Shown: positions 53,142 to 62,289 of the stretch, in pieces
Layout: the number at the start of each line of letters is the position of its first letter
Position numbering within the stretch: the first letter of the stretch is position 1
Origin: an uncultured Pelagibacteraceae bacterium
GTDB lineage: Bacteria; Pseudomonadota; Alphaproteobacteria; Pelagibacterales; Pelagibacteraceae
Reading direction: 5' to 3'
Length of the DNA: 64,000 bases
NCBI GenBank assembly: GCA_902598125.1
Contig: CACKAJ010000003.1
Coordinates: forward strand, 1-64,000
The notes under the pieces: generated by a model
What the model was told of the DNA's origin: nothing
Databases searched by the model: none
Seen by the model: only the letters and a program-made list of their open reading frames with translations
Position numbers and translations under genes: made by a program

Positions 53142-53251
53142 TGAATAAAAAAAAGAAAAACGTAATAACTGCAATATTATTAGTGCTGTTTATGATCTTT
53201 TTATTTGCTCTTACTTTCTACAATATTGGAATTTATAATAGAGAAATTTAA
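53141..53251 (+). CDS. Small CoxF-like single-helix protein between ctaB and ctaG
   Basis: A 36-codon ORF, ATG at 53141 to TAA at 53251, overlaps the stop of ctaB and the start of ctaG by one base each. The protein is basic at the N-terminus (MNKKKKN), has one membrane helix (ITAILLVLFMIFLFALTF) and a short tail (YNIGIYNREI). Alphaproteobacterial cox operons often carry a small protein at this position (CoxF) with the same basic-helix-short-tail layout. Overlap on both sides and position make a real gene likely. It may assist oxidase assembly with CtaG. Confidence 0.7.
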   Translation: MNKKKKNVITAILLVLFMIFLFALTFYNIGIYNREI

Positions 53252-53802
53252 TGACCATCAATAAAAAAAATTTAACGCCAATAGCTTTAGTTTCAATATT
53301 TCTTTTAATGTTGGCTTTATCTTTTGCAGCGGTACCCTTATATGATTTATTCTGTAGGGTTACTGGCTTTGGAGGAACAACACAAAATGCTTCAAACAAA
53401 GAAATTCCAAAAATAATAGTTAATCAAGATTATAAAATGAGGTTTGATACTAATGTTCACAGTACTTCAGATTGGAGGTTTTATCCTGAAAAGAATACTT
53501 TAGATTTAAAACCGGGCCAAGTTCACACAGTCAAATTTAATGTGGAAAATCCAAGTAACCAGACATCATCAGGTTCAGCTTCATTTAATGTTTCTCCTTC
53601 TTCATTTGGCAAGTATTTAAATAAGATTGGCTGTTTTTGTTTCGAAAAACAAACTTTAAAGCCTAATGAGAAACAAGAGTTTGTTTTAACATTTTTCTTG
53701 GATCCCAAAGTAGTTGATGATAATAAAACTAAGAATATTTCTGATGTAACACTATCTTTTACGTTTTTTGCATCTGAATTTTATGAAAAGGGAAAAATTT
53801 AA
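53251..53802 (+). CDS. ctaG: Cytochrome c oxidase copper chaperone CtaG (Cox11)
   Basis: A 183-residue protein with one N-terminal membrane helix (ALVSIFLLMLALSFAAVPLYDLFC) and a periplasmic immunoglobulin-like domain. The copper-binding CFCF motif is in IGCFCFEKQTLKPNE near residue 128, and the family signature PLYDLFCRVTGFGG follows the helix. It delivers copper to CuB of subunit I. The gene is bounded by one-base overlaps with the small ORF upstream and ctaE downstream, as expected for co-assembly. Confidence 0.96.
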   Translation: MTINKKNLTPIALVSIFLLMLALSFAAVPLYDLFCRVTGFGGTTQNASNKEIPKIIVNQDYKMRFDTNVHSTSDWRFYPEKNTLDLKPGQVHTVKFNVENPSNQTSSGSASFNVSPSSFGKYLNKIGCFCFEKQTLKPNEKQEFVLTFFLDPKVVDDNKTKNISDVTLSFTFFASEFYEKGKI

Positions 53803-54593
53803 TGTCGGCTGAAAAAAAGAAACACGATTTTCATTTAGTAGATCCAAGCCCATGGCCGATATATGTATCTTTTGCAACATTAGTATTAGCAGTCGGTGCA
53901 GTTTATTATTTTCATTCTAAAGCTCTTTGGCTTTTATTAGTTGGTTTTGCTTTAGTTGTGTATGGAGCCTTTATGTGGTGGAGAGATGTTATTGAGGAAG
54001 CAGAGCATCAAGGTCATCATACTCCAGTAGTACAAATTGGTCATCGATATGGGATGACACTTTTTATTGCATCTGAAGTGATGTTTTTTGTTGCATGGTT
54101 TTGGGCTTATTTTAATGCAAGTTTATTTCCAACAGAGTCAATTGGAGGCACTTGGCCGCCACCGGACATTAAAACATTTGACCCTTGGGATATACCATTA
54201 ATTAATACTCTTATTTTATTATTATCTGGAACAACTGTGACTTGGGCACACCACGCAATGTTAGAAAATGATAGAAAAGGACTTGTGAATGGATTAATCG
54301 CAACTGTGTTTTTAGGATTTATATTTTCATGCTTTCAAGCTTACGAATATCACCACGCTACATTTACTTTAGACGGAAATATTTATGGCTCTACATTTTA
54401 TATGGCAACAGGCTTCCATGGTTTCCATGTAATTGTAGGTACAATTTTTTTGGCAGTGTGTCTATTTAGATCAATGAAAGGACATTCTACACCAACACAT
54501 CATTTTGGTTTTGAGGCTGCCGCATGGTATTGGCACTTTGTCGACGTTGTTTGGTTATTCCTTTTTGCTGCAATCTATATTTGGGGAAGCTAA
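53802..54593 (+). CDS. ctaE: Cytochrome c oxidase subunit III
   Basis: A 263-residue membrane subunit with seven helices. Family features: HLVDPSPWPIYVSFA at the N-terminus, GMTLFIASEVMFFVAWFWAYFNASLFP with the conserved Glu, LLLSGTTVTWAHHA, and YMATGFHGFHVIVGTIFL plus WYWHFVDVVWLFLF at the C-terminus. It stabilises proton pumping by subunit I. It overlaps ctaG by one base and is followed after 7 bases by the SURF1-type gene. Confidence 0.97.
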   Translation: MSAEKKKHDFHLVDPSPWPIYVSFATLVLAVGAVYYFHSKALWLLLVGFALVVYGAFMWWRDVIEEAEHQGHHTPVVQIGHRYGMTLFIASEVMFFVAWFWAYFNASLFPTESIGGTWPPPDIKTFDPWDIPLINTLILLLSGTTVTWAHHAMLENDRKGLVNGLIATVFLGFIFSCFQAYEYHHATFTLDGNIYGSTFYMATGFHGFHVIVGTIFLAVCLFRSMKGHSTPTHHFGFEAAAWYWHFVDVVWLFLFAAIYIWGS

Positions 54594-54600
54594 TCTCAAA

Positions 54601-55260
54601 TTGAAAAGACAATTACTTTTTCAGTTATTTGTAGTTCTGTTTATCACATTATTTTGTGCATTAGGTACTTGGCAGCTTTATCGCTTGCAATGGAAAATGG
54701 AGTTAATAAGTGAAATTAATTTTGGTTTAAACTCTACTCCTATTAAATATTCAAACTCAATTAAAAAAAATTACCAAAGAGTAGTTTCTGAGGGTTTTTT
54801 TAATTACAAAGACCAAATTTATTTATACAGTTTAAATGAGAAAGGAAAACCTGGTTATGATGTCATTACCCCATTTAAAACGAATAATAATGAAAATGTT
54901 TTAGTTAATCGAGGATGGATCGAAAAAGAGCTTAAAGGATCTTCAGAAATAAATAAAAACATAAAATCAAAAAAAATTACAGGCCTTTTAAGAAAAATTT
55001 ATAAACCTAACATGTTCAAACCTGAGAATGATTTAAAAAACAATATTTGGTTTTCAATTAATTTGAATGACATGGAGAAATTTACAAAAACTAAGTACCC
55101 TAATTTTGTAATATTTTTAGAAAATCCAGAAACCAAAGTACCATTATCTAAAAAAATAACAATTGATGTGCCAAATAATCACCTCAAATATGCTATAACT
55201 TGGTATTCTATAGCAATATCAATTTTACTTTATTATTTATATTTTAGAAGAAAGAAATGA
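54601..55260 (+). CDS. SURF1-family cytochrome oxidase assembly protein
   Basis: About 219 residues from a TTG at 54601. The frame is open further upstream inside ctaE, but the SURF1 fold starts with the membrane helix LLFQLFVVLFITLFCALGTWQLYRLQWK, so TTG 54601 is the sensible start. VLVNRGWIEK is the central family motif and the C-terminus is the second helix (HLKYAITWYSIAISILLYYLYF). It is thought to help insert haem a into subunit I. It is the last cox gene; its stop overlaps the thrC start. Confidence 0.9.
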   Translation: MKRQLLFQLFVVLFITLFCALGTWQLYRLQWKMELISEINFGLNSTPIKYSNSIKKNYQRVVSEGFFNYKDQIYLYSLNEKGKPGYDVITPFKTNNNENVLVNRGWIEKELKGSSEINKNIKSKKITGLLRKIYKPNMFKPENDLKNNIWFSINLNDMEKFTKTKYPNFVIFLENPETKVPLSKKITIDVPNNHLKYAITWYSIAISILLYYLYFRRKK

Positions 55261-56633
55261 ATTATTTAAGCACCAGGGACAAGTCTTTAAATTTTAATTT
55301 TAAGGATATCTTCTTAAGAGGCCTAGCACCAGATGGAGGGTTATTCTTACCTTCAGAAATTAGGTATTACAATAAATCAGAGTTAGAAAACTTAAGTAAA
55401 TTATCTTATTCTGATCTTGCAGTAGAAATTTTACTTAACTTTTGCTCTGACAATTTATCTGAAGATGAACTTAGATCTTTGATTCAAGATGCTTATAAAA
55501 ATTTTGAAGATAAAGAAGTTGTAAGAATTAAAAAAATTGGAAATATAAATCTTTTAGAACTATATCACGGGCCAACTTTAGCTTTTAAGGATATTGCCAT
55601 GCAGGTTATAGGCAATATGTATGATCAATTAAAAGTAGCCGAAAAAAAAACGGTTAACGTTGTTGTAGCAACTTCGGGAGATACTGGGTCGGCTGCCATA
55701 TCTGCACTTAATAACAGAAAAAATATAAATTTATTTGTACTGCACCCTCATAATAAAATTTCAAAAGTGCAGAGAAAAATTATGACTACAATTGGTTCAA
55801 ATAATATTTTTAATATAGCTATTGAGGGTTCATTTGATGATTGTCAAAGAATTGTAAAGGACCTTTTTAATGAAAATGATTTTAGAGAGAAAATAAATAT
55901 GTCAGGAGTAAATTCAATCAATTGGGCAAGGATAATTTGTCAAATCGTTTATTATTTTTATACTTACTTTTTCATTGGAAAAGAAAAGATTAGCTTCTCA
56001 GTACCTACAGGAAATTTTGGAGACGTTTATGCCGGCTACGTTGCGAAAAAAATGGGTTTGCCTATAGATAAATTAATAGTTGCAACAAATGAAAACAACA
56101 TTCTACAAAGAGTAATTAATACTGGAGAATACAAGCCAGATAAGGTCAAACCATCTTTATCTCCAAGTATGGATATACAGGTATCAAGTAACTTTGAAAG
56201 ATTATTATTTTATATTTTAAATGAGGATGATCAAAAAGTAGCCTCTCTGATGAAAAATCTCAAAGATAAAGGGTCGTTTAAACTAAATAAAGAAGAAATA
56301 AGAGAGATTAAAAAAGATTTTAAAGCTGAAAAAATAAGTGATATTGAAACTCTATCAATAATAAAAGAGGTTTATGATAAAGAAAAATTTATTATTGATC
56401 CACATACTGCCACTGCCTTTGGAGCTATCAATAAGATTGGAGAGTTAAATGATACGGTTGCGCTAGGAACAGCTCATCCATATAAATTTTTAGAGACTGT
56501 AAAAAAAGCTACTGGTGAAAATGTTGAGGCACCACATCAATTAGAAAAGTTTATAGATAAAGATGAAAAATTTGATATAGTTGAAAATAATAACGAAAAA
56601 ATCAAAAAATACATCCTTAATAAAATACAATGA
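55257..56633 (+). CDS. thrC: Threonine synthase
   Basis: A 458-residue PLP enzyme converting O-phosphohomoserine to threonine. It starts MNYLSTRDKSLNFNFKDIFLRGLAPDGGLFLP, typical of the longer bacterial form, and carries the PLP lysine in HGPTLAFKDIAMQVIGN near residue 109, VVATSGDTGSAAISAL for phosphate binding, and VPTGNFGDVYAGYVAKKMGLPID. It overlaps the SURF1 gene by 4 bases and the peroxiredoxin gene by 4. The homoserine kinase gene lies nearby on the other strand. Confidence 0.95.
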   Translation: MNYLSTRDKSLNFNFKDIFLRGLAPDGGLFLPSEIRYYNKSELENLSKLSYSDLAVEILLNFCSDNLSEDELRSLIQDAYKNFEDKEVVRIKKIGNINLLELYHGPTLAFKDIAMQVIGNMYDQLKVAEKKTVNVVVATSGDTGSAAISALNNRKNINLFVLHPHNKISKVQRKIMTTIGSNNIFNIAIEGSFDDCQRIVKDLFNENDFREKINMSGVNSINWARIICQIVYYFYTYFFIGKEKISFSVPTGNFGDVYAGYVAKKMGLPIDKLIVATNENNILQRVINTGEYKPDKVKPSLSPSMDIQVSSNFERLLFYILNEDDQKVASLMKNLKDKGSFKLNKEEIREIKKDFKAEKISDIETLSIIKEVYDKEKFIIDPHTATAFGAINKIGELNDTVALGTAHPYKFLETVKKATGENVEAPHQLEKFIDKDEKFDIVENNNEKIKKYILNKIQ

Positions 56634-57118
56634 AAATAAAAGTAGGCGAAAAAATACCAACAACAGATTTCTTTCATATTGATAATAGCGGAGCAGTAAA
56701 AAAAGTAAAAAGCACTGAGTTACTAGCTAAGCAAAAAGCTATTCTGATAGGGGTTCCAGGAGCTTTTACTAAAGTTTGCTCCGCAAAACATTTACCGGGA
56801 TATGTAAATAATTTTGAAGAAGCTAAAAAGAAAGGAATAACTAAAATTTTGTGTATTTCTGTTAATGATCCCAATGTAATGAAAGCTTGGGGAGAAAATC
56901 AAAATGTTGGAGATAAGATCTTTATGGCAGCAGATCCTTATTGTGAATTTACAAAAGCTATCGGAGCAGAGATAGATAGAACCGAGCGTGGATTGGGAAT
57001 TAGATCAGCAAGATACACCATGTTAGTTGAAGATAACGTAATTAAGATAATAAAAGCAGAGGAAGATACTGCTAACTGTGAAATTTCTGCAGCAGAAAAT
57101 TTTATAAAAGGAATTTAA
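56630..57118 (+). CDS. Peroxiredoxin, Prx5/AhpE-like (atypical)
   Basis: A 162-residue thiol peroxidase. The active site is GVPGAFTKVCSAKHLPGYV near residues 42-60, with the peroxidatic Cys after the PGAFT turn (PxxxTxxC). RSARYTMLVEDNVIKII supplies the conserved Arg. The family reduces H2O2 and alkyl peroxides, using glutathione or thioredoxin. It overlaps thrC by 4 bases and ends on a TTAA word shared with the convergent RNase H gene. Confidence 0.93.
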   Translation: MKIKVGEKIPTTDFFHIDNSGAVKKVKSTELLAKQKAILIGVPGAFTKVCSAKHLPGYVNNFEEAKKKGITKILCISVNDPNVMKAWGENQNVGDKIFMAADPYCEFTKAIGAEIDRTERGLGIRSARYTMLVEDNVIKIIKAEEDTANCEISAAENFIKGI

Positions 57119-57543
57119 TTTTTTATTGCTTGAGTTGCAAGTTCATCTGCTAAATTATTATATTTGTTTGTCGAGTGACCTTTAACCCACTTCCATGACA
57201 CATTATTTTTTTCACACATTTCATCTAATTTTATCCAAAGATCTTTATTTTTTACTGGTTTTTTATTTGAATTTTTCCAGCCATTTTTTTTCCACTTAAC
57301 CATCCATTCTGTAATACCGTTTTTTACGTAAGTCGAGTCAGTATAAATCACTACATCTGATCCACTTTTTATTTTTTTTAAAGCCATAATTGCAGCAAGA
57401 AGCTCCATTCTATTGTTTGTAGTATTTTTCTCGTTCCCAGAAATATTTTTTTGAGTTTTATCTTTGTCAAAAATTACTGCACCCCAACCGCCTGGACCTG
57501 GGTTTCCAGAACAAGCCCCATCAGTGTAAATTTTAAATTTCAT
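57115..57543 (-). CDS. rnhA: Ribonuclease HI
   Basis: A 142-residue enzyme cutting RNA in RNA-DNA hybrids. The active-site DEDD residues are in IYTDGACSGNPGPGGWG (Asp near 8), NRMELLAAIMALKKI (Glu), VVIYTDSTYVKNGI (Asp) and NNLADELATQA (Asp near the end). WMVKWKKNGWKNSNKKPVKNKDLW is the basic substrate handle. Its start overlaps the thrB stop by one base and its stop shares TTAA with the peroxiredoxin gene. The order ispH-thrB-rnhA is common in alphaproteobacteria. Confidence 0.97.
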   Translation of the reverse strand: MKFKIYTDGACSGNPGPGGWGAVIFDKDKTQKNISGNEKNTTNNRMELLAAIMALKKIKSGSDVVIYTDSTYVKNGITEWMVKWKKNGWKNSNKKPVKNKDLWIKLDEMCEKNNVSWKWVKGHSTNKYNNLADELATQAIKN

Positions 57544-58511
57544 TAAAAAAAATAATCCTCATGGTTTTTTGCATTTTTATGAAATTCCAGTCTTTTTAAA
57601 TATTCTATGGGATCTTTTACTTTCACCATTGCCCCTTCAACAGTATTTAAAGCATCAAAAACTCGAGTTAGTAAAAACCTTAGAGCGGCTCCTTGAGAAA
57701 GTACTTTTATACTTTGTTTTTCTAGTTCTGATAATTTTCTAACTGAGGAATAGCCATCAATAAAGTTTTTAGCTTTTGTTACATTAAAACTCAAATTTTC
57801 CTTAGCTCCGTCAAAACATAATGCATTGAAACATATAGCTATCTCAAAAGCAAAAAAATCTTCACATGAAAAATAAAAATCTATAATTCCACTAAGCTTA
57901 TCTTTATTAAAAAAAATATTATCATGAAATAAATCTGCATGAATTATTCCTTTTGGTAAATCTTTAGGCCATTTCTTTTCAACACTATTAAGACTCTCTT
58001 CTATCAGTTTTGGCAGATCCTTATGTAACTTAGAGCATTGATCTTTTACAGTTTCGAATAAACCTCTCCATGAATTAACAGATAAATCATTTTGTCTTTT
58101 AATTTTTATATTTTTTGTTAATTCGTGCATTTTAGCTGTTTCAATTCCTATATCCTTACAATTGTTAGGAGATAAATTAGATTTAGCTTTGCCATCAAGA
58201 AAAGAAACTATCATTAATTTTTTGCCATCAAAATTTGTAATTGTAGAATTGCTATTATTTATAATGGGAGCAGGGCATTTAAATTTTGCCTTATTTAAAG
58301 ATGACATCAAATTTGAGAAAAAAGGAAGATCTTCAGATTTAACTCTTTTTTCATAGACAGTAAGTATTAACTTTTTTTTATTTACTGATAAAAAATAGTT
58401 TGTATTTTCTATCCCTTCTTCGATCCCTTTAAATGAGTCTAATTTACCTAAATTATAATTAGATAAAATTTCCTCAATTTTATTTTGATTTAATCGTGTG
58501 TAAACAGCCAT
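57543..58511 (-). CDS. thrB: Homoserine kinase (APH-fold, alphaproteobacterial type)
   Basis: A 322-residue kinase of the aminoglycoside phosphotransferase fold rather than the GHMP-type ThrB of E. coli. The catalytic loop is GIIHADLFHDNIFFNKDKLSGIIDFYFSCED near residues 190-220, with the catalytic Asp and metal Asp. The N-terminal VYTRLNQNKIEEIL and GIENTNYFL are typical of the family. It phosphorylates homoserine for ThrC. It overlaps ispH by one base and rnhA by one base. Confidence 0.93.
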   Translation of the reverse strand: MAVYTRLNQNKIEEILSNYNLGKLDSFKGIEEGIENTNYFLSVNKKKLILTVYEKRVKSEDLPFFSNLMSSLNKAKFKCPAPIINNSNSTITNFDGKKLMIVSFLDGKAKSNLSPNNCKDIGIETAKMHELTKNIKIKRQNDLSVNSWRGLFETVKDQCSKLHKDLPKLIEESLNSVEKKWPKDLPKGIIHADLFHDNIFFNKDKLSGIIDFYFSCEDFFAFEIAICFNALCFDGAKENLSFNVTKAKNFIDGYSSVRKLSELEKQSIKVLSQGAALRFLLTRVFDALNTVEGAMVKVKDPIEYLKRLEFHKNAKNHEDYFF

Positions 58512-59455
58512 TAATTTAGTTCTTTTGGTAATTTGAATACAACTTTTTCCTCTGCAACTACCACCTCTTCTATAAACACTTTTCGATCTTTTTTTATATT
58601 ATTTAATAACGCTTGTACTAATTTTTCCGGTGCCGATGCACCAGATGAAATTCCTATTGTATCTGAATTCTTTATATCCTGAAAAGGTATCTCTTTTTCA
58701 GAATGCATTAATTGAGAGTTTTTGCATCCTGCTTTTTTTGCTACCTCAACTAGTCTTACTGAATTTGACGAATTTCGACTTCCAACTACAAAAAACAAAT
58801 CACACCTAGATGCTATTTCTTTTACTGCAGATTGACGATTAGTTGTAGCGTAACAAATATCCTCTTTAATTGGACCTTTAATCTCAGGAAATTTTTTTTT
58901 AAGAGCATTAATAATATCTGCTGTGTCATCAACCGAAAGGGTTGTTTGAGTTATATACGCTAAAGGTCTTTTAAAATTACCTACTTTAAGATTTTCGACA
59001 TCGCTTTTAGTTTCTATTAATTTAATCGATCCTGTCGGAAGTTGTCCCATTGTACCAATAACCTCAGGATGATTTCTGTGTCCAATTAAAAATATCTCAT
59101 ATCCCTTTTTATGCAATTGTTCGGACTCTCTATGCACTTTAGATACCAAAGGGCAAGTTGCATCTACAAAGGATAAATTTTTTAATTTTGCTTCGTCAGG
59201 AACTGACTTGGGAACCCCATGAGCTGAAAAGATCACAGGTCTGCTACTATCTTTTATGTCAGAGAGTTCGTCCACAAAAATTGCACCTTTTTCTTTTAAC
59301 TCATCAACAACTTGTTTATTGTGAACTATTTCATGCCTGACATATACAGGAGTCCCATATTTATTTATTGCTTTTTCGACAATTTCAATAGCTCTTTTAA
59401 CACCAGCACAAAATCCTCTGGGAGAAGCTAAATAAATTTTAAGATCTTTTTTCAT
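58511..59455 (-). CDS. ispH: 4-hydroxy-3-methylbut-2-enyl diphosphate reductase
   Basis: A 314-residue [4Fe-4S] enzyme, last step of the MEP pathway, giving IPP and DMAPP. Cluster cysteines are in SPRGFCAGVKRAIEI (near 17), VDATCPLVSKVHRE (near 102) and KEDICYATTNRQSA (near 201). Substrate residues appear in FSAHGVPKSV, IGHRNHPEV and ISSGASAPEKLV. It overlaps the end of the carotene dioxygenase gene by 17 bases, so it is probably translated from the crt-blh message and feeds precursors to the same pathway. Confidence 0.96.
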   Translation of the reverse strand: MKKDLKIYLASPRGFCAGVKRAIEIVEKAINKYGTPVYVRHEIVHNKQVVDELKEKGAIFVDELSDIKDSSRPVIFSAHGVPKSVPDEAKLKNLSFVDATCPLVSKVHRESEQLHKKGYEIFLIGHRNHPEVIGTMGQLPTGSIKLIETKSDVENLKVGNFKRPLAYITQTTLSVDDTADIINALKKKFPEIKGPIKEDICYATTNRQSAVKEIASRCDLFFVVGSRNSSNSVRLVEVAKKAGCKNSQLMHSEKEIPFQDIKNSDTIGISSGASAPEKLVQALLNNIKKDRKVFIEEVVVAEEKVVFKLPKELN

Positions 59456-60386
59456 TCTTTTCTAACAAGTATTCGAGCAATATATGCGGAAAAGTAAGAG
59501 ACGCCAAACCAATAAATATTACTTTTAGTATAGAGGCCTGTAACGTGTAATAATTACTAAGAAAAAATATTCCTAATATAAATAAAAGCGCAGTAATTAT
59601 TGTTAAAGGAGCTGCTTTTTTTAAAAAAAGATAAAATCCTTTTTTAAGATCTTTTTTATTTAATTCATGCATTAAAGATATTGAGTGTCTTATCGAATGT
59701 AAGAAGCAAAAATATAATGTAAAAGCAATCAATGGATGAAAAATTATGTTAAGAAATAGTATTGATATAGTGTCTAAGGTCGCTTGCCCCCAAAACTCAT
59801 TGAGAAAGTAGTGTGAAACTAAACTTAAAATTATAAATATCCCAACTAAATTTTGGGATATAGTGAGTTCAACACTTAAAACTTTAAAAATTTGAAATGT
59901 TTCAACTGGGTGCATAAAAAGAGGAGCTGAAATAACAATCGATCCTTTTAGAAATAAGAAAAAAGACTTAAATTTAATATTGGGCATTTTTTCAAATACA
60001 TAAAGTTGAATATTATCCTCTTTTCCAAAATGATAGCTTGCTAAAACTAAAAACATTATGATTGTAAAAGTAGGAAAAATTAACCAAAATAAAACAACAA
60101 AACTTGCTACAACTAAATAGGATAAATAAAAAAATAAAATATTTCTAATTTTAAACTTTTTAAGTAATTGCGCTCCTTTTAAATTATCTAACGCACCGTG
60201 AGAAACACCAATTGTAGCTATAAGAAAAAAACAAATTACAGAAAAAATACTTGGAATTTTTTTTTCTAGAGGAAAAACGTAATCACCAAACAAACCTGAC
60301 CCACTTAAAAAAACAGTTAATATAAAAAATATTACAGAATGAAACCTGTTCAATTCAAAATTATTCATATTTTTAAAATAATCCAT
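59439..60386 (-). CDS. blh: Beta-carotene 15,15'-dioxygenase, Brp/Blh family
   Basis: A 315-residue integral membrane protein with about eight helices. Conserved iron-ligand histidines occur in ATIGVSHGALDNLKG (near 62), VLASYHFGKEDN (near 137) and FLHSIRHSISLMHEL (near 230), as in the Brp/Blh family. It splits beta-carotene into two retinals, the chromophore of proteorhodopsin. It follows crtY by 3 bases and overlaps ispH by 17. The opsin gene itself is not in this window. Confidence 0.92.
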   Translation of the reverse strand: MDYFKNMNNFELNRFHSVIFFILTVFLSGSGLFGDYVFPLEKKIPSIFSVICFFLIATIGVSHGALDNLKGAQLLKKFKIRNILFFYLSYLVVASFVVLFWLIFPTFTIIMFLVLASYHFGKEDNIQLYVFEKMPNIKFKSFFLFLKGSIVISAPLFMHPVETFQIFKVLSVELTISQNLVGIFIILSLVSHYFLNEFWGQATLDTISILFLNIIFHPLIAFTLYFCFLHSIRHSISLMHELNKKDLKKGFYLFLKKAAPLTIITALLFILGIFFLSNYYTLQASILKVIFIGLASLTFPHILLEYLLEKNEKRS

Positions 60387-60389
60387 AAA

Positions 60390-61454
60390 TTAAAACATCT
60401 TTTTTAAAAAAATCCACTTTGGCATTTTTAAAATAATTAATAAATCTTCAATAAGATTACTCTTATTAGATAAAAATTTGATAACAGTATCTGAGGAAGC
60501 CTTAAACATATTGAAGAAAATTTTTGGCATTTTTTCTGGATAATCTTTTAAAACTTTTAAAAAAATATTATCAAGAAATTGATATTTTTTCCCTAGGTTG
60601 AATATTTTTGCTCCATAAATATTGTCAATATTTTTTACAATATACTTACTATGTTCTTGTATATTTAAAAAAGTATATCCCGTGCTTAATCGTGTCATAC
60701 CCCCTGCAGATCCAATATTGATTATTTTGTTTTCACTTTTTAATGATGGATAAAAAAGCGGTATGGCACCTTTTTCAGTAAAATTTATTTTATAGTTTTT
60801 TATACCTAAATTATTTTTTATATAATTTTCTAATTGAAGATCGTAATCCATTAAGCTTTGATTCTCTAAAGCTGAGAGCCAAGTTGTTTCAATTAAGGCT
60901 CTATTTTTACTAAATGGCAAAGTGTAAAAAAAGTGAACATCATTTCTTTGGTCACAATTAAAATCCATTAGATTTATTATTTCTTCATCAAAAATATTTT
61001 TAGGTGTCTCTATCTCGATACCTTGAAAGTGTTGCCATAATTTAGATTTATCTAATTCTTCCTCATGAACACTATTAAAAATTATCGAATTTTCTGATTT
61101 GATTTCACTTAGGTTTTTAAAAAAACTTATATTGGAATTTGTAGATAGCTTAGAATTTATTTTTTTATAAAATTTACCACTATCGATGCTTTGATAGGGA
61201 AATTTTTTATTAGTTAATTCATGCGAACTATCTGGAGAATTTATGGTAAAATTGTTCCAACTTTTAATTACACAATCATCAAAGTTATGATTAAAAACTT
61301 TCCAAAAAGACCACGTTTTGTCTCTTTTATATTCTTCACGAGTTTCAATAATTGCTAAAGTTTTTTCTTTTAATTTATCATTAATTTCGAGCTCATAAGC
61401 TAAAGATAGGCCAGCGCATCCACCGCCAATAATTATATAATCAAATTCTTTCAT
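60390..61454 (-). CDS. crtY: Lycopene beta-cyclase
   Basis: A 354-residue FAD-dependent cyclase turning lycopene into beta-carotene, slightly shorter than typical CrtY (about 380). The dinucleotide fold is DYIIIGGGCAGLSLAYEL at the N-terminus; DKTWSFW and FYTLPFSKNRALIETTWLS are CrtY family motifs, and GSAGGMTRLSTGYTFLNIQEHSKYIV is the C-terminal FAD segment. It overlaps crtB by 14 bases. Between CrtB and Blh it completes a phytoene-to-retinal route. Confidence 0.92.
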   Translation of the reverse strand: MKEFDYIIIGGGCAGLSLAYELEINDKLKEKTLAIIETREEYKRDKTWSFWKVFNHNFDDCVIKSWNNFTINSPDSSHELTNKKFPYQSIDSGKFYKKINSKLSTNSNISFFKNLSEIKSENSIIFNSVHEEELDKSKLWQHFQGIEIETPKNIFDEEIINLMDFNCDQRNDVHFFYTLPFSKNRALIETTWLSALENQSLMDYDLQLENYIKNNLGIKNYKINFTEKGAIPLFYPSLKSENKIINIGSAGGMTRLSTGYTFLNIQEHSKYIVKNIDNIYGAKIFNLGKKYQFLDNIFLKVLKDYPEKMPKIFFNMFKASSDTVIKFLSNKSNLIEDLLIILKMPKWIFLKKMF

Positions 61455-62289
61455 TTAAATTAATCTCTTGATTTAAGATATTATGATTTGTTTGGTTATT
61501 GTAACTTAAATCTTTGATGAACAATAATTTAATAAAGTCAAAAACAGATAAAAAGGTCTGAGTTACTTTTTCAAACATGGGCACATAGATTTTGCCAGCT
61601 TTATTGTAATTATCTATATTTTTTTGTTTAAGGATGTAGTCACCTATTTTTCTATACACACGCCTTGCAACAATAACTGAAAATCTTGACCTAAAAGGTA
61701 TATTGCTAATAGAGCTAAATGAATTTTCATAAAATATTTGAGACTCTTTAATTATCTCTTGAATTGAGAAAAAATCGTGTTTGATATATTGTCTATTACG
61801 TTCTTTATCTTCACAAACATCTCGGGCGATATTAGTAAGTTGCATGGCTATTCCTAGATCAATCGCACCTTTTAGTGCTTCTTTATTTTTGACTTTTAGT
61901 ATTTTTGACATCATTAATCCTACTGTTCCGGCAACTCTATAAGAATAAATAAGTAAATCTTTTTTTGAATTAATTATTACTTTTTCTTTTAAGTCTGTCT
62001 CAACACCGTCAAATAAATCTAATACTATTTGTTTAGAAATATTTTCACTATCAATAATTGACCACATATCTTTTATAATTTGATTGTTAAGACTTCTATT
62101 TTCAAAATCCATTTTAAATTTTAAAAAAATTTCTTTCTTTATTTCCAGATCTTTATTATCATCAACTATATCATCTAAGGTTCTACAGAAATTATATAGA
62201 GATGAGCATTTAACTAAAGTGTTATTCGACAGAAAAAAACTTGCCCAATAAAAAGATTTAGCATGTTTTCTTAATAGATTATTTTTCAT
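61441..62289 (-). CDS. crtB: Phytoene synthase
   Basis: A 282-residue trans-isoprenyl diphosphate synthase joining two geranylgeranyl diphosphates to phytoene. The two Asp-rich sites are CRTLDDIVDD near residue 37 and LTNIARDVCEDKERNRQYI near 152; AKSFYWASFFL near the start and YRVAGTVGLMMSKIL are also conserved. The start overlaps the crtI stop by one base. Its substrate would come from a CrtE-type synthase, whose gene is not in this window. Confidence 0.94.
   Translation of the reverse strand: MKNNLLRKHAKSFYWASFFLSNNTLVKCSSLYNFCRTLDDIVDDNKDLEIKKEIFLKFKMDFENRSLNNQIIKDMWSIIDSENISKQIVLDLFDGVETDLKEKVIINSKKDLLIYSYRVAGTVGLMMSKILKVKNKEALKGAIDLGIAMQLTNIARDVCEDKERNRQYIKHDFFSIQEIIKESQIFYENSFSSISNIPFRSRFSVIVARRVYRKIGDYILKQKNIDNYNKAGKIYVPMFEKVTQTFLSVFDFIKLLFIKDLSYNNQTNHNILNQEINLNERI

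Noticed and set aside
54505-54600. ATG 54505 as start of the SURF1 gene
   Set aside because: It lies inside conserved C-terminal coding sequence of ctaE and gives residues unlike SURF1; TTG 54601 directly precedes the expected first membrane helix.
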